Of a stretch of DNA of 64,000 nucleotides, positions 8,625 to 18,450 are shown one piece after another. Each line of letters starts with the position of its first letter. Position 1 is the stretch's first letter. The DNA is from Runella rosea (lineage in GTDB: Bacteria > Bacteroidota > Bacteroidia > Cytophagales > Spirosomataceae). The stretch covers positions 4,209,501-4,273,500 of the forward strand of contig NZ_CP030850.1 in assembly GCF_003325355.1 (NCBI RefSeq), in the 5' to 3' direction. The position numbers and the translations under genes are program-made. The notes under the pieces are model-generated. The model saw only the letters and a list, made by a program, of their open reading frames with translations. It did no database searches and was not told the origin of the DNA.

Positions 8625-11198
8625 CTACGCCGAATTCCGTGCGGCGTTGATGATACCAAACATGGCACGCATCACCAACTTACTGTAGACATCCACTTCA
8701 GCCGCAGGCAAATCTGCCGATTGAAGCTTTTGGAGGGCATATTGTTGAATTGTCATCAGCGGTAATACAATACGCTCCCGAACAATGATGGACTCTTTGG
8801 TTACAGGATTTTGATTCATCAATTCTTTTTCGCCCGAAAACTCTAGCATCAGATTGATGCTACGCTCGTATTCCTCAAACATCATATTCCAGAGCGTACT
8901 GAATTCAGGGTTTTCCTTGAGGTATTTCGTAGCTGGATAATACGCCTTCATCAATGACTGCATAGAGTTTTCGACGAGTGTACGTACAAAAAGTGAGCGC
9001 TTGTATAACTTCTTCAACGCATCCATTTTGCCGTTTTTCTTCAAGGTTTCGAGTGCCGAACCAAACCCGTAAAAACCAGGCACATTTTGCTTCATTTGCG
9101 CCCATGAACCCACGAATGGAATAGCCCGCAAATCCTCAAATTTGAGTCCGCCGCCGCTGCCGCGCTTGTCGGGGCGGCTTCCAATTTTGGTTTGTCCGTA
9201 AAAACGAAGCGGCGTTATTTTCTCCAAATACGGCACAAACGTCTTATGATTTTTTAGTCCTAAATAGGCATCATACGCTACGTTGGCCAATTCTTCCATC
9301 AGGGCTTTATCGGCATCAGAAAGCTGATCTTTGGTATTTTTAGCCATAAAAAGATGATTTTCAAGCCCCGCCGTAAACAATCTTTCCAGATTGTACATGG
9401 CCGTTGGAACAGTTCCATAATTTGAACTGATGGTTTGTCCCTGAACGGTTAGCTGAATTTCTTTGTCTTCGATGTCTTTACCCAACGACGCATAGAACGC
9501 GTGGTTGTTTCCACCCCCACGACCTGGAGGGCCTCCGCGACCGTCGAAGAACGTGACTTTGACATCATATTCGCGCGAGATTTTGGTTAATTGCTCTTTG
9601 GCCGTAAAAATTGACCAGTTAGCGCGAAGGTAACCGCCGTCTTTGGTTCCGTCCGAAAACCCAACCATAATGGTTTGCTGATTTCCGCGTCGAGCCAAGT
9701 GTTCACGGTAATATTTGTTCTCGAACAATTGCTTCATTACATCGGCCGCACCCGCCAAATCATCGACGGTTTCAAACAAAGGAACAATGTCAACGCCGAT
9801 TTCAGACGTTTTCCAGACGTTTTTCATCAACGCCAATACTTCAACAACGTTTAAGGCACTAGCGCAGTTACTGATTACGTAACGATGTGCCCCTGATTCT
9901 CCGTTGCGGCGTTGTATTTCACGAATCGCCAACATTGAGCCGTAAATATCCTGCGTGATAGGGTCATGGAAATCCGTCTCTGTCAACTCTACCTGCAATG
10001 AAAGTAAAAAGTCTATTTTGCGTTTTTCATCCCAACTTTGATAGTCGGTATACGTAAATACGGGTACCTGTTTCTCAATTTTGGTCAATACTTCCTCCCA
10101 AGCCAATGAATGTTTTGGGCTAACCTGGCGAATATCCAAACTGGCAAAGAAGAATCCAAAAAGCTTGATTTTTAGAATAGTATCATCTAAAGAATCTACA
10201 AAAAAGCTATCATGATGTTTTACCAAAACTTCTCTGGCCTGCTGTAAATCACTAAGCAATTCTTCGGCGGTAGCGTAATGTTCCTGCTCAGGATAATAGA
10301 TCGCATTATTAACTTTTCTTTCTGCGGTAGCAATAAAATCCTCCACACCATCAAACGTTAGCCGACGCTTTAGGTACTTTATATCACGCCAATAACATTT
10401 AAGCAGAATCTGGCGCAGGCGATCGGCCACTTGCAAGGTCACATCCGACGTTACGAAAGGATTACCGTCGCGGTCACCGCCCGGCCAAAAGCCCAAACGA
10501 AAGAGTTCGGTATGTTCCCATTTATCAATTGGGAAGTTGAGCCCACGAAGTAACTTTTTCATGATGGCCGGAATGGCTTCGTAGAATACATTTTCCAAAA
10601 ACCATCCCAACGTCAACGCTTCATCAAAAGGAGTCGGTTTATTCTTATTGATAAACCCTGTTTTCCCCAGTTGAAGGAGCAAATTATTGACCGTTACAAA
10701 ATCATTGTCTTTGATGGCTTCCTCCAAATCGGTGATGATACCCAACACTTTTCCCGGATAAAATTGGGTAGGGTGGGCCGTCAAAACGATTCGTACACAA
10801 AAATCATCCAATTTTTTGAGCAGCTTTTCACGTAGGTCGTCGCTGTCTATACGGTTCAGGAGTTGCGTAATGGATCCCGGACCATTTAAATCATGCGTTT
10901 GGTCAAAACCTGCATCTTCTACTGAATCAAACAAAACTACCTGACGCTCAATGAATTTAATAAAATTAAAAAGCATATCTCGCCTTTCATGCTCGGTAGC
11001 GTGTTCGGTGTATTCTTCAAAAAAAGACTCAATGATTTGTTGCGGGCTGTTTCCTGCTTCAAATCCCTCTTCGCTGGCCTGCACAAGCAGTGGTAAGAGT
11101 GTTCCTGTTCGAAAAATGTCATGAAACGGTAGACTCAGGAACAAGCTGTTGAAGATATTATACTTCGTTACAACAGCGTCTTGATAAACGTTTGGCAT
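8625..11198 (-). CDS. ppc: Phosphoenolpyruvate carboxylase
   Basis: Carboxylates PEP to oxaloacetate, refilling the citric acid cycle. The 857-residue protein has the N-terminal LTAHPTQ motif with the catalytic His near 139, the glycine-rich FFDGRGGPPGRGGG loop near 553, and KRGSGGG and RAIPFVGSW segments in the C-terminal part. The length is close to the roughly 880 residues of enterobacterial enzymes. The motifs deviate from the enterobacterial form (TAHPTE, GRGGTVGRGGGP, C-terminal QNTG; here the end is RNSA), which I take as a divergent Bacteroidota clade. It is monocistronic and converges on the glycosidase gene. Confidence 0.93.
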   Translation of the reverse strand: MPNVYQDAVVTKYNIFNSLFLSLPFHDIFRTGTLLPLLVQASEEGFEAGNSPQQIIESFFEEYTEHATEHERRDMLFNFIKFIERQVVLFDSVEDAGFDQTHDLNGPGSITQLLNRIDSDDLREKLLKKLDDFCVRIVLTAHPTQFYPGKVLGIITDLEEAIKDNDFVTVNNLLLQLGKTGFINKNKPTPFDEALTLGWFLENVFYEAIPAIMKKLLRGLNFPIDKWEHTELFRLGFWPGGDRDGNPFVTSDVTLQVADRLRQILLKCYWRDIKYLKRRLTFDGVEDFIATAERKVNNAIYYPEQEHYATAEELLSDLQQAREVLVKHHDSFFVDSLDDTILKIKLFGFFFASLDIRQVSPKHSLAWEEVLTKIEKQVPVFTYTDYQSWDEKRKIDFLLSLQVELTETDFHDPITQDIYGSMLAIREIQRRNGESGAHRYVISNCASALNVVEVLALMKNVWKTSEIGVDIVPLFETVDDLAGAADVMKQLFENKYYREHLARRGNQQTIMVGFSDGTKDGGYLRANWSIFTAKEQLTKISREYDVKVTFFDGRGGPPGRGGGNNHAFYASLGKDIEDKEIQLTVQGQTISSNYGTVPTAMYNLERLFTAGLENHLFMAKNTKDQLSDADKALMEELANVAYDAYLGLKNHKTFVPYLEKITPLRFYGQTKIGSRPDKRGSGGGLKFEDLRAIPFVGSWAQMKQNVPGFYGFGSALETLKKNGKMDALKKLYKRSLFVRTLVENSMQSLMKAYYPATKYLKENPEFSTLWNMMFEEYERSINLMLEFSGEKELMNQNPVTKESIIVRERIVLPLMTIQQYALQKLQSADLPAAEVDVYSKLVMRAMFGIINAARNSA

Positions 11199-11396
11199 TG
11201 TGGGTTATTTATTAAGGTGGGTAATGAGAAGCGAAGAAAGAAAAAAAATTGTACATTTTCAAGAAAACACCTTAAATATCGCTCACTTATTTATAATTAA
11301 CCAGTATTAGCGTGACTTTCAGACTAAAATAGCTTCCAAATAACAAATCTGGAGAATGTACAGGCATTGAGTCTATTCACTACAATTTGTTAGCTT

Positions 11397-13511
11397 ATGG
11401 ACCTATTTTTAACCAATAGATTGATTGTAAGCTATTTAAGTATGTCGATTGTTAGCATACTCTTTTTCACTTACTCAACCTCTCAAACACACGCCCAAGA
11501 ATTTCGTCGACGGGAAATTGACCCAAATTCGGTTGTACAAAATTTGCTTCCGATTCAGTCAGAAGACCTAAACTACAATGAAGTATACGAAAATCTGATT
11601 CAACTATATACCACTCCGCTTGACCTTAATACCTGCACTAGAGACGACTTAGCCTCGACTTACCTACTCAACGAACGTCAAATAAATAGCTTTTTTACAT
11701 ATCGTGAACAATTAGGAAAATTGGTCTCCATTTATGAGTTACAAGCCATTCCTACATTTGACTTGCCAACGATTTACAAAATACTACCCTTTGTCACGGT
11801 CATTCCTGACAGTAAATTGTTATGGAACGATTTGACGAACCCAACCGATCACTATTTATTAATTAGAACCGAACAATCACTGGAACAAAAACGCGGTTTT
11901 ACCAACGATGTACCAATATCTCGGGATGGTGTACCACAACGCTTTGAAGGAAGTTCTACACAATGGTACGCCCGGTATCGGTATAGTAAAAGTAGAAATT
12001 TTAGCCTTGGTTTTACCATTGAAAAAGATGAAGGTGAAGCCTTTAGGTGGCAACCTTCTCAACACCGTTACGGGCCAGATTTTATCTCTTTTCATGCACA
12101 AATACAAAATAGAGGACGTATCAAAAACCTCGTTATCGGTGATTATCAGCTCCAAATCGGGCAAGGACTGATTTACTCAGCGGGTTTTTCTTTGGGAAAA
12201 GGCATGGAAACCGTTTATACCATTCGGCGACCTACCACAGGTGCGCGGCCCTATTCTTCCGTTACAGAATCAGGCTTTTTTCGCGGTACTTCCTTCACAT
12301 ACTTGTTGACCAAAAGGCTTCAATTAACTGCTCTGTATTCAAGAGTTCGCCGAAGCGGCAGCGTTAGTATATCCAACGACTTGACGGGCGAGGAGGTAAT
12401 CAGTACCCTCCAAACAGATGGTTTACACCGAATTCCCAATGAGCTGGCCATTCGCGCCAACGTCGTTGAACAAAATGCGGGTGCCCATTTACTGTATCAA
12501 TTTGCACGCGGCGAAATTGGTGGCACGATGCTTTACACCCACTTCAGTCAACCGCTTCAACGTGCCGTGGCTGTTCGAAATGAGTACGAATTTAAAGGTA
12601 TAAATAATCTCTTGACGGGTATTCATGGCAATTACCTTTGGCATAATTATAATCTTTTTGCCGAGGTCGCACGTTCAAAAAGCGGCGGAGTAGGGGTAGT
12701 TGCGGGAATACTGGCTAGTATAAGCAAGCGTTGGGATGCGACTTTTTTATTTCGACATTTTGATAAAAACTTTCATAGTTTCTATTCAAATGCGTTTAGC
12801 GAAAGTAGTCGTAACAGCAACGAAACTGGCGTGTACATCGGCGGTAAGTATACGATTCATAAAAAACTGAAAGCAGGAGCTTATGTTGACGGTTATCGAT
12901 TTCCTTGGTTTCGTTATTTAGTAGATAAGAAACCCACCTACGGCTACGATTTTTTAGTGCAAGGCACGTGGACTCCCAACAAAAAATGGGCTTTTTACGC
13001 TATTTATCGACAAGAACAAAAGGAACACAATATTGCCTCTAAACTATCAAAGCAGAAATTCGTAACCAACACCAATCGACATCAGCTTATCTTGAATACA
13101 GAGTACAACGCCTCTAAAATTTGGTCCTTTCGAACGCGTGCCCAAGGAAGCACATTTGCCTACAAAAATTTCAAAATAGACAAAGGCTGGATGCTAATGC
13201 AGGAAATAAATGCTGATTTTGGCAAGATTTCGGCATTGCTTCGATTTTCAATTTATAATACCGACAGTTATGATTCTAGGCAATATGCCGTTGAACGTGA
13301 TGTACTTTATGCCGTTTCTATGCCCGCTTACTACGACTATGGTTTCCGAAATTTTCTTCTTATTCGATATACTCCTCACGCTCGCACCGATATTTGGGTT
13401 CGATTTGCACGTACCGATATGCCTAACCAAGAAACACTAAGTTCTTATGTTGATGAAATCGATGCTTCTCATCGTTCTGAACTAAAATTACAGGTCAGGC
13501 ATCGCTTCTAA
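11397..13511 (+). CDS. Outer-membrane barrel-like protein with N-terminal ComEA-type helix-hairpin-helix domain
   Basis: A 704-residue exported protein (signal peptide ending around THAQE). Residues about 74-135 (DLNTCTRDDLAS, then FTYREQLGKLVSIYELQAI) match the double HhH fold of ComEA, which binds DNA in natural transformation. The remaining 570 residues are alternating aromatic-rich strands ending in LKLQVRHRF, a terminal Phe typical of outer-membrane beta barrels. Similar HHH-plus-barrel proteins occur in Bacteroidota, to my knowledge without assigned function. A DNA-related outer-membrane role is inference only. No com genes are adjacent, and 198 bases separate it from divergent ppc. Confidence 0.75.
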   Translation: MDLFLTNRLIVSYLSMSIVSILFFTYSTSQTHAQEFRRREIDPNSVVQNLLPIQSEDLNYNEVYENLIQLYTTPLDLNTCTRDDLASTYLLNERQINSFFTYREQLGKLVSIYELQAIPTFDLPTIYKILPFVTVIPDSKLLWNDLTNPTDHYLLIRTEQSLEQKRGFTNDVPISRDGVPQRFEGSSTQWYARYRYSKSRNFSLGFTIEKDEGEAFRWQPSQHRYGPDFISFHAQIQNRGRIKNLVIGDYQLQIGQGLIYSAGFSLGKGMETVYTIRRPTTGARPYSSVTESGFFRGTSFTYLLTKRLQLTALYSRVRRSGSVSISNDLTGEEVISTLQTDGLHRIPNELAIRANVVEQNAGAHLLYQFARGEIGGTMLYTHFSQPLQRAVAVRNEYEFKGINNLLTGIHGNYLWHNYNLFAEVARSKSGGVGVVAGILASISKRWDATFLFRHFDKNFHSFYSNAFSESSRNSNETGVYIGGKYTIHKKLKAGAYVDGYRFPWFRYLVDKKPTYGYDFLVQGTWTPNKKWAFYAIYRQEQKEHNIASKLSKQKFVTNTNRHQLILNTEYNASKIWSFRTRAQGSTFAYKNFKIDKGWMLMQEINADFGKISALLRFSIYNTDSYDSRQYAVERDVLYAVSMPAYYDYGFRNFLLIRYTPHARTDIWVRFARTDMPNQETLSSYVDEIDASHRSELKLQVRHRF

Positions 13512-13617
13512 AAAGCAGCAGGCTTGTATATACTTCAAGATTGGCATAACTTTTGATAGTTCCTGTTCACTAAGGTTATAAACCTAAGTACTTGTTTGTC
13601 ATCAGTTTCCCACTCGT

Positions 13618-14133
13618 ATGAAGCATATATATAAATTAGGAGTTTTAACATTAACCATTTCTGTTTCTTTAGCATGGGTTCTTAATTGTACCAGCTTTAA
13701 TAAAGTACAGCCACCCCCTCAACTCGCCAATTTCGATAACTTCAATATTATTACCTCTGAGTGGGTTGCCGCAGACCAATGGGTTGCCACTAGTGTTTTT
13801 GGCCTTCCAGCAAGAGCCTGTGAAATGAATCAATACAGACTTACAAATGATTTATTAGAGAAAAGTCAGTTATATGTCTATTCAAAAATTGGTGATAATA
13901 TCCGCCCTTTACCATTTACAACAAATACTTCAACGGCCGAAATACGCTATGATTACACCGTTCCTAAATCCTCCCAACTGCGTATAGTAACGATTGGGCT
14001 GAAAGGTAAATTTACACCTGCAGAAGAACAAAAATATCGTTATGTTCTGATTCCTAATTCATTAGCAAAGAAAATACCCGTAAATATGGGTAACTACGAT
14101 GAAGTAAAGTGGGCTTTTCATTTAAATGATTAA
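13618..14133 (+). CDS. Hypothetical lipoprotein
   Basis: A 171-residue protein with an N-terminal hydrophobic segment ending in VLNC (Cys24), a plausible lipobox, so probably a lipid-anchored envelope protein. The rest is a compact soluble domain without motifs I recognise (EWVAADQWVAT near 44-54). The gene is A+T-rich relative to neighbours. It stands alone between the HHH/barrel gene and mraY, with a strong hairpin after it. Function unknown. Confidence 0.7.
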   Translation: MKHIYKLGVLTLTISVSLAWVLNCTSFNKVQPPPQLANFDNFNIITSEWVAADQWVATSVFGLPARACEMNQYRLTNDLLEKSQLYVYSKIGDNIRPLPFTTNTSTAEIRYDYTVPKSSQLRIVTIGLKGKFTPAEEQKYRYVLIPNSLAKKIPVNMGNYDEVKWAFHLND

Positions 14134-14161
14134 TTCCACATTCTTTTTTTAGAATTTTAGT

Positions 14162-14207
14162 AAAATTGCCTATACTTGCCACCAACGTGCCAAGTATAGG
14201 CAATTTT
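14162..14207 (+). terminator. Strong inverted repeat between the lipoprotein gene and mraY
   Basis: AAAATTGCCTATACTTG at 14162-14178 pairs perfectly with CAAGTATAGGCAATTTT at 14191-14207 (17-bp stem, 12-base loop). It is 28 bases after the lipoprotein stop and 26 before the mraY ATG, so it probably terminates the first gene; a role in the mraY leader is possible. Confidence 0.7.
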
Positions 14208-14233
14208 GGCTTTACGCCTAAACAAATTCTAAC

Positions 14234-15448
14234 ATGCTTTACTACCTATTTTCTTATTTAGACAAAGAATTCAACTTCCCAGGTGCTGGAGTTTTCCAAT
14301 ATATTTCTTTCAGGGCCCTTGGTGCCACCATCACCTCCTTATTGATTGCGGCGATTTTTGGTGGGCGTATCATTAATTTTCTTCGCAACCAACAAATTGG
14401 GGAAACAATCCGCGATTTGGGCCTTCAAGGTCAGATGGAAAAAAAAGGGACTCCTACCATGGGCGGGTTTATTATCTTGGCTTCCTTGCTTATTCCTGCC
14501 TTATTGTTTGCCAAATTGTCCAACGTATACATTGTTCTCCTGCTAATTACGGCCGTTTGGACAGGCCTTATTGGTTTTTTGGACGATTACATAAAGAAGT
14601 TTAAAAACAATAAAGAAGGGCTACAGGGCAAATTTAAAGTTGTGGGTCAGGTAGGATTGGGGCTAATTGTCGGGATAACCTTGTCTTTCAATCAACATGT
14701 CAAAATCAGGCAATACGATAAGCCACTTATTAGTTCGGCTATTGGTGAAGTACAACGTTATACAGATGTTATCAATCCAACAATCACTACTTTGCCCTTT
14801 ATAAAAAACAACGAGTTTGATTATTCTTCATTATTATTCGGCTTATTACCAGATAGTTATACATGGATTATTTATACCATTGTAGCTGTTTTTATCATTA
14901 CAGCGGTATCAAACGGGGCAAATATTACGGATGGAATTGATGGTTTAGCAGCAGGAACATCCATCATTATTGCCCTAACACTTGGAGTTTTAGCCTACAT
15001 CTCTGGAAACGCCAAATTCTCGCAGTACCTCAATATTATGTACATTCCTAACTCTGGTGAGCTGGTTATATTTATTGCCGCTTTTGTGGGGGCTTGCGTG
15101 GGCTTTTTGTGGTATAATTCTTACCCTGCGCAGGTTTTTATGGGAGATACGGGAAGTTTGATGCTTGGTGGCGTTATTGCGGTTATATCGCTGGCTGTGC
15201 GCAAGGAATTATTGATTCCCATCATGTGTGGCATCTTTCTGGTTGAACTTGTTTCCGTTATTTTACAGGTCAGTTATTTTAAGTATACCAAGAAGAAATT
15301 CGGAGAAGGCAAGCGTATTTTTCTAATGTCACCTTTGCACCATCATTTCCAGAAGAAAGGCTATCATGAAGCCAAAATTGTGGCCCGTTTCTGGATTGTG
15401 GGTATTATTCTGGCGATTGCAACATTAGTCACCTTGAAATTAAGATAA
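14234..15448 (+). CDS. mraY: Phospho-N-acetylmuramoyl-pentapeptide transferase
   Basis: Integral membrane enzyme that transfers phospho-MurNAc-pentapeptide to undecaprenyl phosphate, forming lipid I. The 404-residue protein shows FLDDY (about 115), [17 protein letters not shown] (about 229), [12 protein letters not shown] and the [11 protein letters not shown] loop near 370, all MraY hallmarks, with about ten membrane segments. It is longer than the E. coli enzyme (360) because of an insertion around residues 155-200. It is encoded alone, about 18 kb from and opposite to the murD-ftsZ cluster where it is normally found. Confidence 0.96.
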   Translation: MLYYLFSYLDKEFNFPGAGVFQYISFRALGATITSLLIAAIFGGRIINFLRNQQIGETIRDLGLQGQMEKKGTPTMGGFIILASLLIPALLFAKLSNVYIVLLLITAVWTGLIGFLDDYIKKFKNNKEGLQGKFKVVGQVGLGLIVGITLSFNQHVKIRQYDKPLISSAIGEVQRYTDVINPTITTLPFIKNNEFDYSSLLFGLLPDSYTWIIYTIVAVFIITAVSNGANITDGIDGLAAGTSIIIALTLGVLAYISGNAKFSQYLNIMYIPNSGELVIFIAAFVGACVGFLWYNSYPAQVFMGDTGSLMLGGVIAVISLAVRKELLIPIMCGIFLVELVSVILQVSYFKYTKKKFGEGKRIFLMSPLHHHFQKKGYHEAKIVARFWIVGIILAIATLVTLKLR

Positions 15449-15480
15449 CAATCTCATTATTAAATATTTACGGCCAAAAT

Positions 15481-16002
15481 TTACGGAAGTGTTTTTTGGC
15501 CGTACGTTTTTTCTTCCAAAATAACTTTCTTTCCAAACACTCCTTTATTGACTGTCACCACCAACAAATTATCATAATCTTCATGTACAATTTTTGGAAT
15601 GGACGGCTTGGTTCCCAACCCTTGTGCTATTTCTAAAATTGTGTCGCTGTGGCCGACAACCAATGCATTTTTTCCTTTTATTTTTTTCAACCGTTCTACA
15701 ATGACACTCACTGGTTTGGGTTCATAAATCTCATATTGTTTCCCCAAGCGTTCCGTTAGAGGTTGCGCTGTATGACGATTTCGTTGGTATTTACTGACAA
15801 AAATATGGTCAATTTTTTTGTTGTAGAGACTATCAGATAAGGCCCTTGCGCGCTGATGGCCCCCTTCCGACAACGGTGTATCTGCGCTATCATCTAATCG
15901 CTCAGCATGACGTACGATATAAATTTGTGAGGTATAGCATGAATTCAGACTGGCTATTAAACCAATTGCCAACAATACTTCTTTTAATGCTACTTTTACC
16001 AT
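15481..16002 (-). CDS. Histidine phosphatase family lipoprotein (SixA-like)
   Basis: A 173-residue phosphoglycerate mutase-like phosphatase. The catalytic RHAE motif lies just after the membrane anchor (YIVRHAERLDD), with the second His in VGHSDTI; both catalytic histidines are present. The N-terminus has a hydrophobic stretch ending in LNSC, a lipobox, so it probably acts in the envelope. The substrate is unknown. It lies 36 bases downstream of the large TPR gene on the same strand and may be co-transcribed with it. Confidence 0.85.
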   Translation of the reverse strand: MVKVALKEVLLAIGLIASLNSCYTSQIYIVRHAERLDDSADTPLSEGGHQRARALSDSLYNKKIDHIFVSKYQRNRHTAQPLTERLGKQYEIYEPKPVSVIVERLKKIKGKNALVVGHSDTILEIAQGLGTKPSIPKIVHEDYDNLLVVTVNKGVFGKKVILEEKTYGQKTLP

Positions 16003-16038
16003 TTCACCCTATATTGATTACTCTCTTTATATTGATTT

Positions 16039-17877
16039 TTAAAGCGTATCGCCACGCAGTTGTCTGAAACGCTTTCTTGCATCGGCAGCATAGATACTTG
16101 CTGGATATTTTTCAAGCATTCTCTGGTACAATTCCATTGATTTGTCTTTGTCCTTAAAGCGATTTTGGTACAATTCTGCCATCATAAAAAGTGCATCATC
16201 ACCCAAGATATCAGTCGAGAACTTATCCACAATTATCTGCAAGTTATCCACTGCTTTTTGATTTTCTCCCATTTTTGCGTAGGTCCGGGCTTTTAGCCAC
16301 AGAATCTCATCAGCAAGTGGGTGATCTTTGTACCTTACAAACATCCCGTCTAAGCGGTCTAGCGCTATCTGTGTTTGATTTTGATAAAGAAGCAAGTCGA
16401 TGGCTGCATATTCCTTCATCGCGTCTTCAGAGGTATCTAAACCCGTGTTATCCTGAATCAATAAGCTCAATGCTCCGGCATCGTTGGCAATTTCTCGGGT
16501 TGTGGCCATTTTCAGGATGTCCAACAAGGCTTTTGATAACTCAAAATCACCTGTATAATAAAATTGTCGGGCATTGCGCAGTTTGGCTTCATAGCCAAGC
16601 GGGGTTTCTTTTTGCGATTTTTCAACTTGTGAATACAACAGTGTTGATTCCCACGGTTCATTTTTTAAGAGAAAAATATCTCCCAAGTCGAGTTTGCACT
16701 TATCCACAAAATCGCTTTCTGCTCGGCCTATTTTTACGGCATTCTGTAAAATGACGGTTGCGCTGTCCTTTTCATTCAGATAAAAAGCGTACAAACTAGC
16801 CATACTCCGCATCGCTTCAAGCGTGCGATTGTTTTGGCCAAGTTCTCCCAACAACTTTTTATAATCTTCAATCAAGCGTCGCACCGACGTTATTTCCACG
16901 GGGAATGTATTTTTCACCTGCTCTTCTCGCGCCACAATCATCATACGCCGGGCATATGGGTAGAGTTGTCCTTGTGGGTAATCTTTTACGACATATTCAA
17001 AAGACTGAATAGCTGCTGGGAAATCTTTGTTTTGTAGCGCCAGATTTCCTAAATCAAAAACTTTCGTACCGTTATATTTAAACCGTCTATCCAACGCCCT
17101 TTCCTGAATGAACGCTTTACTGAACTGTTTCTTTTGGGTCAAAAACCAAATGAGCATTTCGGCAAAGAAGGGCTCGTTGGGCTGACGTTGGATTTTTTCG
17201 TACAGAATCTTTTCAAATTTTGCCTGGTCTTTTTCTTCCCGCAGAAAATCTTGAAAATAGTTTTGAATCACTTCCTTGCTTTGAATTGCTACGCCCAAGC
17301 TCAACAATTCTTCAATCATCTGCTCTGTTTTTCCAGTTTGAGCGTACAAGGCCGCCAATTCCATTTTAAATAAATTATCATTTTTTGCCACATCTCTAGC
17401 CTTCAATAAAGTGCCAATGGCCGCATCCGTATTATCTATCTCTCTAAACTCATCGGCTAATTCTTTAAAGGCATTCAAATCTTTTGCAGGAATTTGGGCA
17501 ATACTCTCTTGGTATTTTTGAGCGGCGGGCGCTGCTTGCCCCATTTGCTCCAACATTCGCCCCCAGTACAGTGTATAGAGGTAACCCACATTTTCATCAG
17601 ATTTCTGCTGACGTTTAAAGAATTTTTCAGCTTCGTCAAAACTCTTGAGTTTGATCATACAGCCCACATACCTCCTCAAATAGATTTTGTTAAAATCTTT
17701 TCGCAAGACTTTCTGATAGAGAGTCACTACTTTTTCACACTCACCCTTTTGAAAGTATGCATCTGCTAAGTCGGCATCACTTTGGGCGTGGCTTTCTGTA
17801 GACACCAAAAGTAAAATGACACCAATGAACAGTATCCACAAACGATACGGAGTTGTACACATTTTTCCTGCACCCAT
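16039..17877 (-). CDS. TPR-repeat protein, exported
   Basis: About 612 residues of tetratricopeptide helices after an N-terminal signal sequence (RLWILFIGVILLLVSTESHAQ). Repeats are visible from about residue 35 to the end, the last with the YPASIYAADARKR pattern seen in outer-membrane-associated TPR proteins. The frame is open to an ATG at 17925, but the start at 17877 (MGAGKMCTT) or 17862 places the signal sequence better. The coding sequence itself carries DnaA-box matches at 16223-16231 and 16700-16708. It borders the putative replication origin. Function unknown; a scaffold role is likely. Confidence 0.8.
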   Translation of the reverse strand: MGAGKMCTTPYRLWILFIGVILLLVSTESHAQSDADLADAYFQKGECEKVVTLYQKVLRKDFNKIYLRRYVGCMIKLKSFDEAEKFFKRQQKSDENVGYLYTLYWGRMLEQMGQAAPAAQKYQESIAQIPAKDLNAFKELADEFREIDNTDAAIGTLLKARDVAKNDNLFKMELAALYAQTGKTEQMIEELLSLGVAIQSKEVIQNYFQDFLREEKDQAKFEKILYEKIQRQPNEPFFAEMLIWFLTQKKQFSKAFIQERALDRRFKYNGTKVFDLGNLALQNKDFPAAIQSFEYVVKDYPQGQLYPYARRMMIVAREEQVKNTFPVEITSVRRLIEDYKKLLGELGQNNRTLEAMRSMASLYAFYLNEKDSATVILQNAVKIGRAESDFVDKCKLDLGDIFLLKNEPWESTLLYSQVEKSQKETPLGYEAKLRNARQFYYTGDFELSKALLDILKMATTREIANDAGALSLLIQDNTGLDTSEDAMKEYAAIDLLLYQNQTQIALDRLDGMFVRYKDHPLADEILWLKARTYAKMGENQKAVDNLQIIVDKFSTDILGDDALFMMAELYQNRFKDKDKSMELYQRMLEKYPASIYAADARKRFRQLRGDTL

Positions 17878-17933
17878 TTTAATAATAATATATTTAATTT
17901 TTAAACTATTATAATCCATTAGCACCGGGGATA

Positions 17934-18450
17934 AGTGGATAAGAAAGTTATCCCCGCGTTATCCACTTTTTATTAAAACGTAAATGTGTATAAGTAGTAG
18001 GTTTATCCACGTTGTTTTATTTTTATCCACAACTGAAATTACTGTTTTTCAGGCATATCTGCAACTATTCACAATTGGACGTGGATTGTGGATAATTTTG
18101 TTCACGTTGGGGATGATTATTTTTCCACATTTTAACATGTTTAAAACGGCTTGAAATGATGTGGGAAATCGGGGTACATTCCCACATTTGTATTGTTGAT
18201 AAATAGTTCTCCACATTATTCAAATGTTATCTACACGTTTTCCCACCACTTATCCACTTACCTATAAACATCTGTATCTGTTATCCACATACTTATTCAC
18301 ATCTTTTCCTCACAATTGTGTTTTTTGTGAAATAGGTGTTTCACAACCTAAAACTTACCTAGCTACTTTTTATACTATCTCAAAAAGTGAACCAAACTGC
18401 ATAATAGCTTATCCACAGAGTGTGAATGATGTGGATTATTTTGTGGATAA
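17934..18450. other. oriC: Candidate chromosomal replication origin (oriC), DnaA-box cluster
   Basis: About 500 bases of A+T-rich non-coding DNA packed with DnaA boxes. Exact TTATCCACA matches, either strand: 18023-18031, 18087-18095, 18281-18289, 18409-18417, 18442-18450. One-mismatch boxes: 17934-17942, 17959-17967, 17985-17993, 18003-18011, 18227-18235, 18250-18258, 18293-18301, 18430-18438. The last exact box lies inside the end of the Ig-like lipoprotein gene. mnmG (gidA), a frequent oriC neighbour, is 2 kb away. Sampled GC skew on the plus strand is negative to the left and positive to the right. dnaA is not in the window. Confidence 0.8.

Noticed and set aside
16191-16754. 187-codon plus-strand open frame opposite the large TPR gene
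   Set aside because: It is antisense to a clear TPR gene, has no recognisable domain and low-quality composition; treated as a shadow frame.
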